From positions 1-52,141 of the forward strand of contig JADZER010000056.1 of NCBI GenBank assembly GCA_020850415.1: a stretch of DNA of 52,141 nt, in the 5' to 3' direction. The position numbers and the translations under genes were made by a program. Origin of the DNA: Phycisphaerales bacterium (GTDB taxonomy: Bacteria; Planctomycetota; Phycisphaerae; Phycisphaerales; UBA1924). The notes beneath the pieces are model-generated. The model saw only the letters and a list, made by a program, of their open reading frames with translations. It was not told the origin of the DNA and made no database searches. The number at the start of each line of letters is the position of its first letter. Within the stretch, counting starts at the first letter, position 1. Shown here in pieces: positions 9,301 to 17,970 of this stretch.

Positions 9301-9851
9301 TCGTGGGCGGCGCGCTCCACGAGCTTCGGGGTTGTGTAGCCGGGGGTTGTGTACGCGGGCGATGTGTAGGCGGGCGTCGTGTCGGAGGTGAATGACAGGC
9401 CGCTTTCGGCGGTGTCGGCGAGGGGCTTGCCCAGCGATGCGGCCAGGGCTCGGCATGTCTCGCAGGTTTCGGCGTGGGAAAGCGGGTCCAGCGTGTGCGT
9501 GCCCGCGTGGGCGGGCGCGTCGGGTTCCGTCGCTCCGGCTTCGGGCTTGTCGGCCCCGGGCGCGTCGGGGCGCACGGTCTCGGGCGGCCTCGGCGGCGCC
9601 ATTCCCGTGCGCAGTTGCAGCCACTCGGCGCTCGACAGGCTCTGCCCGACCTGCGTCGCGAGGCGCTGGGCGTGGGCGCGCCCGTCGAGGACGCCGAGCT
9701 TCGGCAGCGGCGGCGCGATGAGGGCGACGAGCACGCAGAGCCACAGCAGGTGGCCGGCGGCGGGTCGGCGGCGGAGCGCGAGGGTGGCGACGGCGGCGAG
9801 CACGGCGATGCCGCAGGCGACGAGCGTGTTGGAGGCGATCCAGTGGAGCAT
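6351..9851 (-). CDS. BlaR1/MecR1-like M56 membrane metalloprotease fused to coiled coil and TPR tail
   Basis: A 1166-residue protein. Residues 1-50 hold two membrane segments, further membrane segments lie around 235-270 and 430-460, and the zinc-protease signature is HELAHLARRDHWAAW with a downstream ERACDAWVVW segment: the M56 peptidase layout of BlaR1. In BlaR1-type systems the protease is triggered by an outside signal and inactivates the BlaI repressor. Instead of a penicillin-binding sensor, this protein continues into TPR-like repeats, an Ala/Lys/Glu-rich coiled coil (about 575-660), an aspartate-rich stretch (DDWGDDFDFDFDMDF) and then many TPR units (LYNLACANALAG, LYNIACCRSLSG, LYNIACCNAIMG). 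It lies 98 bases downstream of blaI and is probably co-transcribed with it. The signal it senses is unknown. Confidence 0.85.
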   Translation of the reverse strand: MLHWIASNTLVACGIAVLAAVATLALRRRPAAGHLLWLCVLVALIAPPLPKLGVLDGRAHAQRLATQVGQSLSSAEWLQLRTGMAPPRPPETVRPDAPGADKPEAGATEPDAPAHAGTHTLDPLSHAETCETCRALAASLGKPLADTAESGLSFTSDTTPAYTSPAYTTPGYTTPKLVERAAHEAAKRAKADPPTAAQSEWSKAAEERAESMPAPSGWKPKPPPTDWGALATSLATSLATTLWLTGAGIALTRLLLGWRSLRALIRAAAPANADFLAEVGATARELGVSPPRVRSSDAIRTPFIVAGPRPVLLWPRGESLDAPGARAVLAHELAHLARRDHWAAWFEAVALCFLWWHPLAHLARTQTRALAERACDAWVVWAYPDARRDYADALVAAVERLTRLPRPVPALAAVDSDKRTLARRLVMIMQGNIARRGSRLLAIGAITLTAALAPSWATGRLDAPGIVLTRADIDRSLQPLVDAAKLERLAESHADAEEYDQAIAAYQKLLTLRPDDAGAFHELAMTLYHAGRYSEAAETFAKGGQVALKQEQAWWKAGGISVTKAAEAATKAKAAAEQAMAMAAERAAQATDLAAAQANVAKTRAEQARAQAEQAREKAELAKAKLAETREKLAETQATLAASGIEIDIEDQLAGIEDEIDQAVADAMDELAELQEEDWADLEDAFPDMEGMDDWGDDFDFDFDMDFGGLTPPADWAYNEACCDALAGDQDAAVDALGRAVALGYLDADHAADDDDLSSIHATEAFKALRLRMVELAEIAVFAEQSFEQGQWGPAAEAYARASNLAPQNGHLSHMLAFAALRNGDTDAAIEGWTRALELGYNKPTMLYNLACANALAGNADDALAYLTKATGAGFDDYELMREDTDLDPVRDDPRFDEILSGVVGAAKLQREIETAVEFEEWSEVVQMAGALRDGAPENSWRRTWAQEKLALGHFYDGRYDQAEDAFADAALAGGDLTNSLYNIACCRSLSGDEAGALDYLHASVDAGWGDAEHLRHDEDLEALRDNPGFEKVIGRAADIEILDMFGAADWDQLLQRSERQIEADPEDGGAHLRLGWALLRTGHPDKAIPVFRRQAELGFEPGIGLYNIACCNAIMGDNDAAIGAIKEAMEAGFNRPEFMADDPDLKNLRADPRFKKLTTTKADSL

Positions 9852-9949
9852 GGGTCGGGTCCGTGATGCCTGGGGGTGTGGTGGTCGTGCGCCGGTCGGT
9901 CGCCGGGCGTCGCTGATTAGTGGCTGGTCATTCGTCGGTCATTCACTGG

Positions 9950-10372
9950 TCATTCGGGGGCGGGCTTGCGGCGCTGCTTCTTGGCGCGGTCGGGGGCGGC
10001 GTCGAGCCGGTCGAGCAGCGCGCGCAGGGCGGCGATGTCGTCGGGCGAGAGGTTGCCCTGCTCGACGAGGTTGAGGACGAGGGGGGAGGCGCGGCCGCCG
10101 GTGACGCGGGTGGCGACCTCGGCGAGCTCGGCGGTGAGGAGGTCGTCTCGCTCGACGGTGGGCGTGTAGACGAGGGCGCGGCCGTCCTTGCGGGTGGCGA
10201 CGCAGCCCTTGGCCTCGAGTCGGTTGAGCAGGGTCTGGACGGTGGTGTAGGCCCGGTCGGGTCCGGGGAGGCGGTCGAGGAGGTCGCGGACGGTGGCGGG
10301 GCCGCGGTCCCAGAGGGCGAGGAGGATCTCTAACTCGCTGTCGGGAATGGGTTTGCGTGGCTTTCGGGCCAT
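9950..10372 (-). CDS. blaI-like: BlaI/MecI/CopY-type transcriptional repressor
   Basis: A 140-residue winged-helix repressor of the Penicillinase_R family. The N-terminal DNA-binding domain has ELEILLALWDRGPATVRDLL and the recognition region AYTTVQTLLNRLEAKGCV, followed by a dimerisation helix with SPLVLNLVEQGNLSPDDI. The C-terminus is lysine-rich (KKQRRKPAPE). In this family the dimer binds palindromes containing TACA...TGTA and is cleaved by the partner M56 protease, which is encoded just downstream. A matching palindrome lies 92 bases upstream of the start, so autoregulation of the pair is likely. Confidence 0.92.
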   Translation of the reverse strand: MARKPRKPIPDSELEILLALWDRGPATVRDLLDRLPGPDRAYTTVQTLLNRLEAKGCVATRKDGRALVYTPTVERDDLLTAELAEVATRVTGGRASPLVLNLVEQGNLSPDDIAALRALLDRLDAAPDRAKKQRRKPAPE

Positions 10373-10463
10373 GGGGGGTTCCGGGGTTGGTGGGCGGCGG
10401 TGGCCGCGATTGGTCGGGGTGGGTGGCGCCCGGCGGGTTGGCGGGCGGGGTCAGGATACCATC

Positions 10464-10480
10464 TCCTACAGTCTGTAGGA
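10464..10480. promoter_or_regulatory. BlaI-type operator
   Basis: A perfect 7-3-7 palindrome, TCCTACA-GTC-TGTAGGA. It carries the TACA/TGTA half sites characteristic of BlaI/MecI operators and lies upstream of the blaI-like gene. It should control the blaI-protease operon. Confidence 0.8.
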
Positions 10481-10544
10481 AGTGGGGGTTTCGGGTTTTG
10501 GGAGAAAATGTGGGACGGGACGATTCCGGAGATGTGAGGCCGGC

Positions 10545-13500
10545 TTAGCGGTCGTCCTGCGTTGCGGGCAGTGCCGCGTTGAGGAGTCGATCGGCCTCGG
10601 CGAGAAGGGCCTTGGCGTCGGGATCCTCCGACCACGGCCTGCCGGAGGCGTTTCGGGCCTCTGGATCATCAAACACGCGATGAGCCTTGGCCAACGCCTC
10701 ACGCGCTGCGGCGATCTGTTCGGCGCGGGAGAGGGACCGTCCGAGCATCTTCTGGTCGGTTCTGGATGCTGCTGCCGCCGTTTCTTCGTCCGCGCCCGCC
10801 AGGCTGGCGCGGATCATCGCCAGGACGGCGAATTCGCAGGGGCTCTCCGGTACGGTTTGACCGCCCCCGCCGGGTGCCGATGCCGCGTCGTTGTCCTTTG
10901 CCCGATCGGCGATGGCCTCCAGGACGCTGGTAAGTGCCCAGGAGAGGTCGCTTGCTCGGTACGCGGCTTCGGCCCAGACATAGCGGGCATCGCCCACTGC
11001 CACGGTCTCGAATGCGCGGCTGAACTGCTCGTAGGTCGTCTCGTCGAATGAGGGCGAGAGCTCTCGGAATGTGCGGAGCGCGTCGAGCACGGCATCGCGG
11101 TCGGCGCGGAGCTGCTCCTCCGATGCTCCCGCGTCAAGTGTCGTGAGCGCGAGACGGGCCTGAGCGAGTCGGCGCTGGCCCGCCTCTTCCGCGAGGTCCG
11201 CTTCCGCGGAGCGCGGGGGAGGTGCGTAGGTCCATGCCGCCGCTTGGGCGAGCACCATCTCCTTGATGCGCGGCGGCAGATCGGCGGCCTGGGCCGCCGC
11301 CAGCACTGCCGCCTTGTCTGTCTGCTCCGGGGTCATCGTTTCAAACATCCGGGAGGCGGTGTCTCTCATCTCATCCAGACGCTGGTCGAGCAGCTCCGCG
11401 GCGACCCAGCGGCGGAGAGCGGTGAGCGACGGGTCAGCCTCGATCACGCTGTAGAGAGCGGGCGTAGGGGTCGGTCCGGCAAGGAGTGTGTCGAGGTACG
11501 CGGTGGCCGGAGTGTGTTCGATCCAGGCTCGTGCGTAATCCTCTTTCTGCGACTTCGCGTCACGGATGTCCCACACCAAGACATCCTCGTCCGAGAGGGC
11601 GAGCGCAAGGCGGGTTCCATCACTGGTCACTTGAAGCCCGATCACTTTCATTCCGACATCGATGCTCGCCACTTCCCGATTCGTAGCCGCATCTGTGAAG
11701 CGGACCACACGACCTTCATCGCATGACACTCTGCGCGATCCATCTGGAGTTGTAAGCACCTGCTGACGGACCTCCGGCGGAGGCAGCCCGTCCACTGCCG
11801 CCATCCGCAGACGCATGAGCACATCACGACTGTCGGGCCGGTCGCTTGCACCCCTGTACATCCTGCGCACCGGAGTGCTGAACGGTCGGCTGCTCACCAC
11901 GAGTATCCCTGCATCGGCGGCGTTGATGTCCGACCACCCGGGCCGTACGGCAACTGCCGCAATGTTGCCTCGCTCCGATTCCGCTATGGAGCACACAGCC
12001 ATCTCCTTCCAGTAGAACTCACCGTGGAGTGCACCCGTGGCGGCATCGTAGAGACTCCCGCCAGACCACTCGCCCACGAAGATCCGACCACCAAGCAAGC
12101 CAGAGGCGAGATTCGTCCAGCTCCGACGATCGCGAGGGACCGGCGCAGAACGCAGTGCCCCCGATGCCGCATCCCACACCTGCACCGGCCCCCATCTGGA
12201 TACGGCGATGAGCGTGCTGTCACCATCGGCGAGAAAGACATCGTTCCCTCCGCTCAGCACACCGGGAAACTCTCGCACCAATTGGCCCGTGGCGCAGTCC
12301 CACAACCGGATCGAAGCATCGTCAGACGAGGTCACCACACGGCGAGAGTCTGCGGACAATGCGACATCATAGAGTCCTGCACCGGGTGCACGGAAGGACC
12401 GGACGAGCTTCAGATCGGAAAGATCCCAGATGCTGATCGTCCCGTCTATGTAGCCCACGACACCGGTCCTTTGATCTGGGCTCACCTGAAAGGCCACAAC
12501 ACACATGGGCTCGCAGGGCACAGCGCTCCGACATTGGCCGGTTGCCAGGTCCCAGATCCGGCAATGGTCGCCTTCCCTCGGGTGGTCCCGGTGATCGCTG
12601 GGCGGACGAGTGATAACAGTCTTGCCGTCAGCACCGAAACCGACCAGTGTGAATGCCTCATCTGTGACCAGGTCTCGCACAAACTCACCAGTCGTGCCAC
12701 TCCACAGCTGGATGCGGGTGGAGGGTTGAGGATCGGCCCAGGAGGCGGCAACAAGTGCACCGTCCGGACTCACGGCGACCATGTCGCACTCGGTTTGGAT
12801 GAAGCAGAGCACTTGCTGAGCCTGTGCGTCAAGAAGCCGCCACTCCCACCCGCGTTTGCTCTCGGGGCACTGGCGGAGGCGTTCGCGGGCCTCGGGCCAG
12901 TTGCCAGCATCCATTGCGGCCTGCGCGAGAGCGAGATTGGCGGTATAGGCCGACCACTCCGCGGTATTGGTCATCTCAAGGAGCCTCGTATTGGCGTCCT
13001 TTAGCTCCTCATGCTGACCCGCGATATACCCGAACGCGTACCCCGCTCCGTGCTTGATGCCCTCAAGTTTGGATTCGGCATCGATCGCCTGAGCGGAAGT
13101 CAGGGCGTTGAGTGTGGGTAGATCCGTGAAGGTCGGGGACAGCCCCTGGATGTCCGAGACGATGTCATCCAGCACATCGCCGGTCAGCGTGGCGATGCGT
13201 TGGTTGCGCTTTGATTCCGCTTGGGCACGATGCCAACCCCATGTTGTCCCCACAGCCCCCAGCAGGATGGCCACGCCCACCGCCGTGCCCCCTGTCACCA
13301 TCGCCTTGTGCCGCCTTACGAACTTCCTCAGCCGGTACCCCGCGCTGGGCGGGGCGGCGACGACGGCCTCTCCGGTGAGATACCGCTGCATGTCGGCCGC
13401 GAGCTGGTTGGGGGTCTCGTAGCGGCGGGCGCGGTCTTTTTCCAGGGATTTCATGACGATCCAGTCCAGCTCGCCCTGGAGCAGCGCCCCGAGGCGGGCG

Positions 13501-14546
13501 GGCTCGACCTGTCGCCGGTCGGCCAGCGCGGCGAGGGCCGGGAGGCTCCGGCTGATGCGCTGGCTGGGCAGGGGGGGGTCCTCGTCCTTAATGATGCGGC
13601 GCATCTCGTCGAAGGCGGCCGAGCGGAGGCGGCGGCTGTCGAAGGGGGTCAGACCGGTGAGCAGCTCGTAGAGCAGGACGCCGAGGGCGTAGACATCGGT
13701 GCGGGTGTCGATGTCGGGCGTGCCCTCGGCCTGCTCGGGGCTCATGTACTCGGGGGTGCCGATGAGCTGGCGGTGCTCGGTGAAGAGGGTCTTCTCGGTG
13801 AGGGGCGAGGCGAGGCTCTTGGCGATGCCGAAGTCGATGACCTTGGCGAAGGGCTTGCCGTCGACCATGCTGACGAGGACATTGGCGGGCTTGAGGTCGC
13901 GGTGGATGAGGCCCTTGGTGTGGGCGTGCTGGACGGCCTGGCAGACCTGGGTGAGCAGCTCGAGGCGGGCGCGGAGGTCGAGCTTGTGGGCGTCGGCGAA
14001 CTTGGTGATGGGGTCGCCGACGACATACTCCATGACGAAGTAGGGGCGGCCGGCGCCGGTGGGCGCGGGGTCGGTGATGCCGCCGTCGTAGACGCGGGCG
14101 ATATGGGGGTGGTTCATGAGGGCCAGGGCCTGTCGCTCGGCCTCGAATCGGGCGACGACGGCCTTGGAGTCCATGCCGGGCTTGATGATCTTGAGGGCGA
14201 CCTTGCGCCGGATGGGGGCCTGCTGCTCGGCGAGGAAGACGACGCCGAAGCCGCCCTCGCCGATGAACTGGAGGAGCTTGTAGGGGCCGATGACCGAGCC
14301 GGGCCCCTCGCTGATCTGCTCGCGGCGGGAGGTGAGCGTCCAGGCGGTGGGGCTGGCCATGAAGTTGTCGGCGCTGGCGTGCTCGGCGGCGCGGAGGAGC
14401 GCCTCGACCTCGGCGCGCAGCCCGGGGGCGTCGGCGCAGAGCCGGTCGAGGGCGAGGGGTCGCTCGGCCGGGGAGAGGTCGATGACCTCGAGGAAGAGGT
14501 CGCGGGCCCGGCTGGGATGGTCAGGGCTCGGGTCTGGGTTGGTCAC
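10545..14546 (-). CDS. Membrane-anchored Ser/Thr protein kinase with WD40 domain
   Basis: A 1333-residue Hanks-type kinase. All key motifs are present: glycine loop GEGGFG at 96-101, lysine in VALK at about 119, catalytic loop HRDLKPAN at 215-222, DFG at 238-240, and [13 protein letters not shown] as activation loop and P+1. A single membrane helix (residues about 405-425, [18 protein letters not shown]) separates the cytosolic kinase from the C-terminal half. That half has an [10 protein letters not shown]...WEWRLL lead-in followed by WD40 units (IQLWSG, ISIWDL, IRLWDC, VQVWDA, VLVWDI), then a helical tail. It overlaps the upstream ECF sigma gene by 26 bases. Such sigma/kinase pairs with WD40 tails are frequent in Planctomycetes and are thought to act in signal transduction; the target is unknown. 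Confidence 0.92.
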   Translation of the reverse strand: MTNPDPSPDHPSRARDLFLEVIDLSPAERPLALDRLCADAPGLRAEVEALLRAAEHASADNFMASPTAWTLTSRREQISEGPGSVIGPYKLLQFIGEGGFGVVFLAEQQAPIRRKVALKIIKPGMDSKAVVARFEAERQALALMNHPHIARVYDGGITDPAPTGAGRPYFVMEYVVGDPITKFADAHKLDLRARLELLTQVCQAVQHAHTKGLIHRDLKPANVLVSMVDGKPFAKVIDFGIAKSLASPLTEKTLFTEHRQLIGTPEYMSPEQAEGTPDIDTRTDVYALGVLLYELLTGLTPFDSRRLRSAAFDEMRRIIKDEDPPLPSQRISRSLPALAALADRRQVEPARLGALLQGELDWIVMKSLEKDRARRYETPNQLAADMQRYLTGEAVVAAPPSAGYRLRKFVRRHKAMVTGGTAVGVAILLGAVGTTWGWHRAQAESKRNQRIATLTGDVLDDIVSDIQGLSPTFTDLPTLNALTSAQAIDAESKLEGIKHGAGYAFGYIAGQHEELKDANTRLLEMTNTAEWSAYTANLALAQAAMDAGNWPEARERLRQCPESKRGWEWRLLDAQAQQVLCFIQTECDMVAVSPDGALVAASWADPQPSTRIQLWSGTTGEFVRDLVTDEAFTLVGFGADGKTVITRPPSDHRDHPREGDHCRIWDLATGQCRSAVPCEPMCVVAFQVSPDQRTGVVGYIDGTISIWDLSDLKLVRSFRAPGAGLYDVALSADSRRVVTSSDDASIRLWDCATGQLVREFPGVLSGGNDVFLADGDSTLIAVSRWGPVQVWDAASGALRSAPVPRDRRSWTNLASGLLGGRIFVGEWSGGSLYDAATGALHGEFYWKEMAVCSIAESERGNIAAVAVRPGWSDINAADAGILVVSSRPFSTPVRRMYRGASDRPDSRDVLMRLRMAAVDGLPPPEVRQQVLTTPDGSRRVSCDEGRVVRFTDAATNREVASIDVGMKVIGLQVTSDGTRLALALSDEDVLVWDIRDAKSQKEDYARAWIEHTPATAYLDTLLAGPTPTPALYSVIEADPSLTALRRWVAAELLDQRLDEMRDTASRMFETMTPEQTDKAAVLAAAQAADLPPRIKEMVLAQAAAWTYAPPPRSAEADLAEEAGQRRLAQARLALTTLDAGASEEQLRADRDAVLDALRTFRELSPSFDETTYEQFSRAFETVAVGDARYVWAEAAYRASDLSWALTSVLEAIADRAKDNDAASAPGGGGQTVPESPCEFAVLAMIRASLAGADEETAAAASRTDQKMLGRSLSRAEQIAAAREALAKAHRVFDDPEARNASGRPWSEDPDAKALLAEADRLLNAALPATQDDR

Positions 14547-15126
14547 GGCGGGTTCCTTGGTCGCCCTCGGTCAGCATGCGGTGGAGCCTGGCGCGGGCGA
14601 ATGTCCACAAGCGGGCGGCGGACCGGGGCGACACACCCAGGGCTTCCGCGGCCTGCTCCACGCTGAGACCCGCGAAGAAACGGAGCCGCACAAGCCCGGC
14701 CGCGTCGGGGTCCTCAGCCTCCAAGCGGGTGAGGGCGTGGTCGACTGCCAGGATCTGGTCGGGATCGGCGGCGGCGAGGGCGGCCAGATCGGGGAGGGCG
14801 ACGGGTTGGGCGGGGCGCCCGCCGCGGGCGGCCTTGGCGCGGGCGTGGTCGACGAGGATGCGTCGCATGGCCTGGGCGGCGGCGGAGTAGAAGTGGGCGC
14901 GGTTGGCCCAGGGGATCTCTCGCGGGCCGAGGAGGCGGAGGTAGGCCTCGTGGACCAGGGCCGTGGGCTGGAGCGTGTGGGCGGGGGACTCGCGGGCGAG
15001 CTGGAGGTTGGCCGCGGCGCGGAGCTGGTCGTAGACGAGTGGGAGGAGGCGTTCGGCGGCCGCGGCGTCGCCTCGGGCGGCGAGTTCGACAAGGTGGGTC
15101 ACGGGGGAGGAGTCTTCGGTGGCCAT
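14521..15126 (-). CDS. ECF RNA polymerase sigma factor, planctomycete type (TIGR02999-like)
   Basis: A 201-residue sigma factor. Region 2 includes [12 protein letters not shown], then [30 protein letters not shown], a hallmark of the planctomycete/Gemmata-type ECF group. Region 4 has [22 protein letters not shown] start at the ATG at 15126, since the longer frame (to 15333) adds 69 residues that run toward the ssrA promoter and have no family match. The gene overlaps the start of the WD40 kinase, so the two are probably translationally coupled and form one signalling unit. Confidence 0.9.
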   Translation of the reverse strand: MATEDSSPVTHLVELAARGDAAAAERLLPLVYDQLRAAANLQLARESPAHTLQPTALVHEAYLRLLGPREIPWANRAHFYSAAAQAMRRILVDHARAKAARGGRPAQPVALPDLAALAAADPDQILAVDHALTRLEAEDPDAAGLVRLRFFAGLSVEQAAEALGVSPRSAARLWTFARARLHRMLTEGDQGTRRDQPRPEP

Positions 15127-15219
15127 GCGGGGATGGTACTGGGGCGCGGTTCGGACCATCGGGGGTGGTACCGGCGGGCGCGGACGGAACACGGGCCCGG
15201 TGTGGGGCGTACTATGTGG

Positions 15220-15243
15220 GGCTCTTTGACAGGCTCTTTGACA
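15220..15243 (+). promoter_or_regulatory. Two tandem boxA-like antitermination sequences before ssrA
   Basis: The 12-base unit GGCTCTTTGACA occurs twice, head to tail with no gap, ending four bases before the mature tmRNA 5' end. It closely matches the boxA element of rRNA leaders (TGCTCTTTAACA in E. coli), the NusB/S10 binding site. A possible -10 box (TACTAT, 15210-15215) lies just upstream, which would place both units in the primary transcript. The repeat is seen directly; the boxA role is inference. Confidence 0.6.
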
Positions 15244-15246
15244 ACT

Positions 15247-15597
15247 GGGGCCGATCGGTTTCGACCGGGCAGGGAAGGCTTGGCGTGGCGCGTCGAGGGG
15301 CGTGTTGGCCTCGTAAAAAGCACGCAACAACAATAACTGCCAACAACAGCGGTTATGCTCTCGCGGCCTAATTAGGCCGTGACGATCTCCACCCGACGCC
15401 CGATGGGGTGGGGATCGAATGACATCGGGCTGGCTCCAAAGCGGCGTCTCGGCGCGGCGGGGCGAGACTGCACCGAGGCTTGGCGAAGGGAAAGGGTGTC
15501 GCCGCCCGCTCCCGAGCCGAGATCAAACCAGCGACTACACGCGTAGAGGCGTCTTGCTGACTGTCACGGGACGGGGGTTCGATTCCCCCCGGCTCCA
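15247..15597 (+). ncRNA. ssrA: Transfer-messenger RNA (tmRNA)
   Basis: Rescues stalled ribosomes by acting first as alanyl-tRNA and then as mRNA for a degradation tag. The 5' end GGGGCCG pairs with CGGCTCC at 15590-15596 to form the acceptor stem. The T arm and loop are GGGGG-TTCGATT-CCCCC (15573-15589). The tag frame starts at the resume codon GCC at 15339 and reads ANNSGYALAA, stopping at TAA (15369-15371), so the tag ends in the conserved YALAA. The CCA tail is not encoded (ATT follows). One-piece form, 351 nt. The tag frame is intact. The 3' end is the integration site of the adjacent element. Confidence 0.95.
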
Positions 15598-16851
15598 TTT
15601 TTCTGACGCATGCCGCACACGGCCTTGCGTGGCCCGAGAACGGGCCTTTTGCCGAGGAATACCGCGGTTTTCGCTACCCTCTTCCCCGCTGGGGGAAGTG
15701 ACGGAGAGCGACACTCCGTGACCATCCGGGACGGCGGCGTGTGCGTTCTCCTGTGCGTTCGCGCCGCTCCCCGCCGGCGTGAGCATGGGCAGGCAGTCCA
15801 CGGCCGCCCGCAGGTCCAGCCGCTCGGCGTCGGTGTATACCAAATCCGTGAGCCGCGCGTCCTTGTGCCGGGCAACCTCCATGACCACGCGGCGGTCAAC
15901 ACCCGCCACCTGCAGGAAGGTCGTGAAGGTCTTGCGGAACGAGTGGAAGTCCACGGTCCTGCCGCGCCCGTCGCGTTTGGGGATCCCCGCCTGCTCCAGG
16001 TCGCTCTTGAGCGTGTGGTGCGAGGGCATGCCTCTGGCGAAGAGCCGGGCGCCGGCGGGCCGTCCTTCCACAAGCGGCCTCCAAGCCTCGGCGACCTCGC
16101 GTGCCAGTGGCAGGGCCTTGTACTCCCGCGTCTTCTGGATGGAGGCCGGGAGCCGCAGCATGGGCCGCGCTCCGGCGAGGTCCACATCCCCGCAGCGGAG
16201 CTGGCCCAGCTCTCGGTACCGGAGCCCCGTCAACGCGGCCCCCAGGTAGATCGGCCGCCTCGCCGCCGACACCCCCAGCAGCCGGCCAAGCTCGTCCAGG
16301 GTGTAGGCCCGTCGCACCACCCGCTCGTGCCCCCGAGTCTCGGCCTTCTGGACCCGCAGGAGCGGGTTCGTGGTGACACGGCCGCACCGGGCCATCCACT
16401 CCAGGAAACACCGCGCGGCCTCCAGGTAGTGGTTCGCGGTCCGCGGCCCGAAGCTGGCGGCCGCCCTCCAGGCGATGAACGCGTCGGCGTTCACATCGCC
16501 TATGCGCTTCCAGCCGCACTCGTCGATGACCCGGCGGCAACGGGGAACCACCTTGCTCACATAGGTGCGTGAACGGTTGCGCGCCAGCAGGTCCCGCTCG
16601 AAGTCGTCCAGGTGCTCGGCGAGCGGGCGCGCCGCCGCGGTGCTCTCGGCCTGGTCGGTCAGCATCCCCTGCTGGCGTCGCTCTTCGCGATGCACGATGT
16701 CGGCGAGCTTGCGCTCCGCGACATCCTTCTGCCGCACCCGGAGCGCCACCGTGGTCCACCGCGTGTCGCCCGCGAGTTTGTACCGCCCGCTCCAGAACTC
16801 CGAAACCCAGCGCTTCCCGTCTTTCCTGCGCTTCGGTTTGAACACATGCAT
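15535..16851 (-). CDS. int: Tyrosine-type site-specific integrase of the element
   Basis: A 438-residue phage/ICE integrase. An N-terminal arm-binding region (VFKPKRRKDGKRWVSEFW, a beta-strand start) and an SAM-like core domain are followed by the catalytic domain: Arg in TGLRYRELGQLRCGDVDL, H-x-x-R in DFHSFRKTFTTFL, His in EVARHKDARLTD and the nucleophile Tyr in LVYTDAERL. The start at 16851 has a GAGGTGAG ribosome binding site overlapping the end of the Xis-like gene. The last 20 or so codons of this frame (ending RGESNPRPVT...) lie inside ssrA, the usual sign of an integrase whose 3' end is the attachment site. It should integrate and excise the element at ssrA. Confidence 0.93.
   Translation of the reverse strand: MHVFKPKRRKDGKRWVSEFWSGRYKLAGDTRWTTVALRVRQKDVAERKLADIVHREERRQQGMLTDQAESTAAARPLAEHLDDFERDLLARNRSRTYVSKVVPRCRRVIDECGWKRIGDVNADAFIAWRAAASFGPRTANHYLEAARCFLEWMARCGRVTTNPLLRVQKAETRGHERVVRRAYTLDELGRLLGVSAARRPIYLGAALTGLRYRELGQLRCGDVDLAGARPMLRLPASIQKTREYKALPLAREVAEAWRPLVEGRPAGARLFARGMPSHHTLKSDLEQAGIPKRDGRGRTVDFHSFRKTFTTFLQVAGVDRRVVMEVARHKDARLTDLVYTDAERLDLRAAVDCLPMLTPAGSGANAQENAHAAVPDGHGVSLSVTSPSGEEGSENRGIPRQKARSRATQGRVRHASEKWSRGESNPRPVTVSKTPLRV
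15555..15597. other. Probable attachment site (left end of integrated element) in ssrA 3' end
   Basis: The ssrA T-arm/acceptor segment is followed immediately by a tyrosine integrase gene pointing into it. Integration in the 3' end of tRNA/tmRNA genes by tyrosine integrases is well known and leaves the RNA gene intact, as here. A second copy of this segment (right end) was not found by eye elsewhere in the window. The exact core is inferred. Confidence 0.6.
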
Positions 16852-16856
16852 GGCAC

Positions 16857-17051
16857 TCACCTCGCGTCGCGTTTCCTCTTGGCCCGTTCGATCACCGCCT
16901 CGATCTCCTCCCGCAGCCACCGTCGCGTGCGGGGGCCCAGACGCAGGGGGCGTGGGAGCTCTCCCGAATCCGCCCTCCGCCAGACCTCCCGGGTCGAGAT
17001 GGCAAACAACCCCGCCACCTCGCCCACTGTAAGCAGCCTCGCTGTTCCCAT
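16857..17051 (-). CDS. Small HTH protein, probable excisionase (AlpA/MerR-like)
   Basis: A 64-residue protein with a MerR-like winged helix: RLLTVGEVAGLFAISTREVW, then a wing with RLGPRTRRWLREEIEAVIE. This is the fold of AlpA/Xis-type excisionase and helix-turn-helix 17 proteins. Start ATG at 17051 with GGAGG five to six bases upstream; an in-frame ATG at 17063 is possible. It ends five bases before the integrase start and was probably missed by annotation because it is short. Likely recombination directionality factor and/or regulator of int. Confidence 0.8.
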   Translation of the reverse strand: MGTARLLTVGEVAGLFAISTREVWRRADSGELPRPLRLGPRTRRWLREEIEAVIERAKRKRDAR

Positions 17052-17212
17052 TCGCGCCTCCATCCGGCTGGTTCCCTTTCCGACTGTGAAACCGCAGATC
17101 CCACGCCTCGCCGCTGTTCTGCCCTTGGCGGACGGGCGCGCAAGAAGGGCCGGACCCGGCTCCAAGCCGCGCCCGGCCCCTGCGTGCCCTCCACTGCAAA
17201 CGGCTCCGACGC

Positions 17213-17560
17213 TCACCCGGCGGGCGAGGGGCTCACGCTGCTCCCCGACGGAGGAGCACCGGCGGCACACTGAGCAGCCGGGGGTCTGGCGCTGGGCGTG
17301 TCGAGGTAGATCCTGCCGACCACCCACAGGCCGCAGAAGACCGGCAGCCAGATCTCCGCGTGGCCACCCAGGAACGGGATGAGGATGATGCAGGCGGCCA
17401 GGCTCAGCCCGAAGTCCAGGAAGCTCCGCAGGTAGAGCCCGACGCCGAACACGCCGAGCATGAACCCGAGCAGGAACCCCAGCGCCCGGCTCTTGCCCCG
17501 GCCCGGGTGCGGCGGGTTGATCCACGATCTCCAGTTGTCGGCGATGTACTGCTTGTTCAT
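17213..17560 (-). CDS. Small membrane protein of the transfer region
   Basis: A 115-residue protein with three hydrophobic segments at about 26-44, 48-66 and 69-87 (ALGFLLGFMLGVFGVGLYL, FGLSLAACIILIPFLGG, IWLPVFCGLWVVGRIYL) and a Pro/Ser-rich tail. The start at 17560 has AAAGGAGC upstream. I do not recognise a family. Its place between the integrase and the coupling protein suggests a membrane role in transfer, which is inference. Confidence 0.7.
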   Translation of the reverse strand: MNKQYIADNWRSWINPPHPGRGKSRALGFLLGFMLGVFGVGLYLRSFLDFGLSLAACIILIPFLGGHAEIWLPVFCGLWVVGRIYLDTPSARPPAAQCAAGAPPSGSSVSPSPAG

Positions 17561-17618
17561 GGCGCTCCTTTCGGGTGGTTCCCTCGCGTGCGCGTTGACG
17601 CTCAGCGCACGAGTTCGA

Positions 17619-17936
17619 TCAGTCGCGTTCCATCTCGGGCGCCTCGTGCTCGCGATCTTGCCCGCCCCGGTCGGGCCCGACCTCCTGCGCCGGCGAGGGC
17701 TGGGTGTAGCGGTCGAGCACCGAGGGCGGATCGGTGTCGCGCTCGGCCCCATCGCGTTGCACGCCGCGGAGGCCGTCGGCGATCTCCCCAGGGGTACGAG
17801 TAAAAGCCATTCCGTACTCTGCATGCTGCGCCGCCGAGCCCTGGTCGTAGAGCACGCTCGCGAGCTCCTTGACGCCCTGGCGGAAGTAGGCCCCCAAGAC
17901 CTCCATGCTGCGGCTGAAGTTCTGTTTCATGTTCAT
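17619..17936 (-). CDS. Hypothetical protein in the transfer operon
   Basis: A 105-residue hydrophilic protein. The first half is helical (NFSRSMEVLGAYFRQGVKEL), the second is rich in Asp, Arg, Gln and Pro and probably disordered. The start has AAGGAG upstream (AAGGAGCAGGCCATG). No family recognised. It sits 34 bases after the preceding membrane-protein gene, in the same direction. Confidence 0.65.
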   Translation of the reverse strand: MNMKQNFSRSMEVLGAYFRQGVKELASVLYDQGSAAQHAEYGMAFTRTPGEIADGLRGVQRDGAERDTDPPSVLDRYTQPSPAQEVGPDRGGQDREHEAPEMERD

Positions 17937-17970
17937 GGCCTGCTCCTTCTGCTATTGCTCCCGTCCGGGC

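Noticed and set aside
13221..14666. 481-residue plus-strand frame
   Set aside because: Antisense to the kinase domain, whose motifs are all intact on the other strand.
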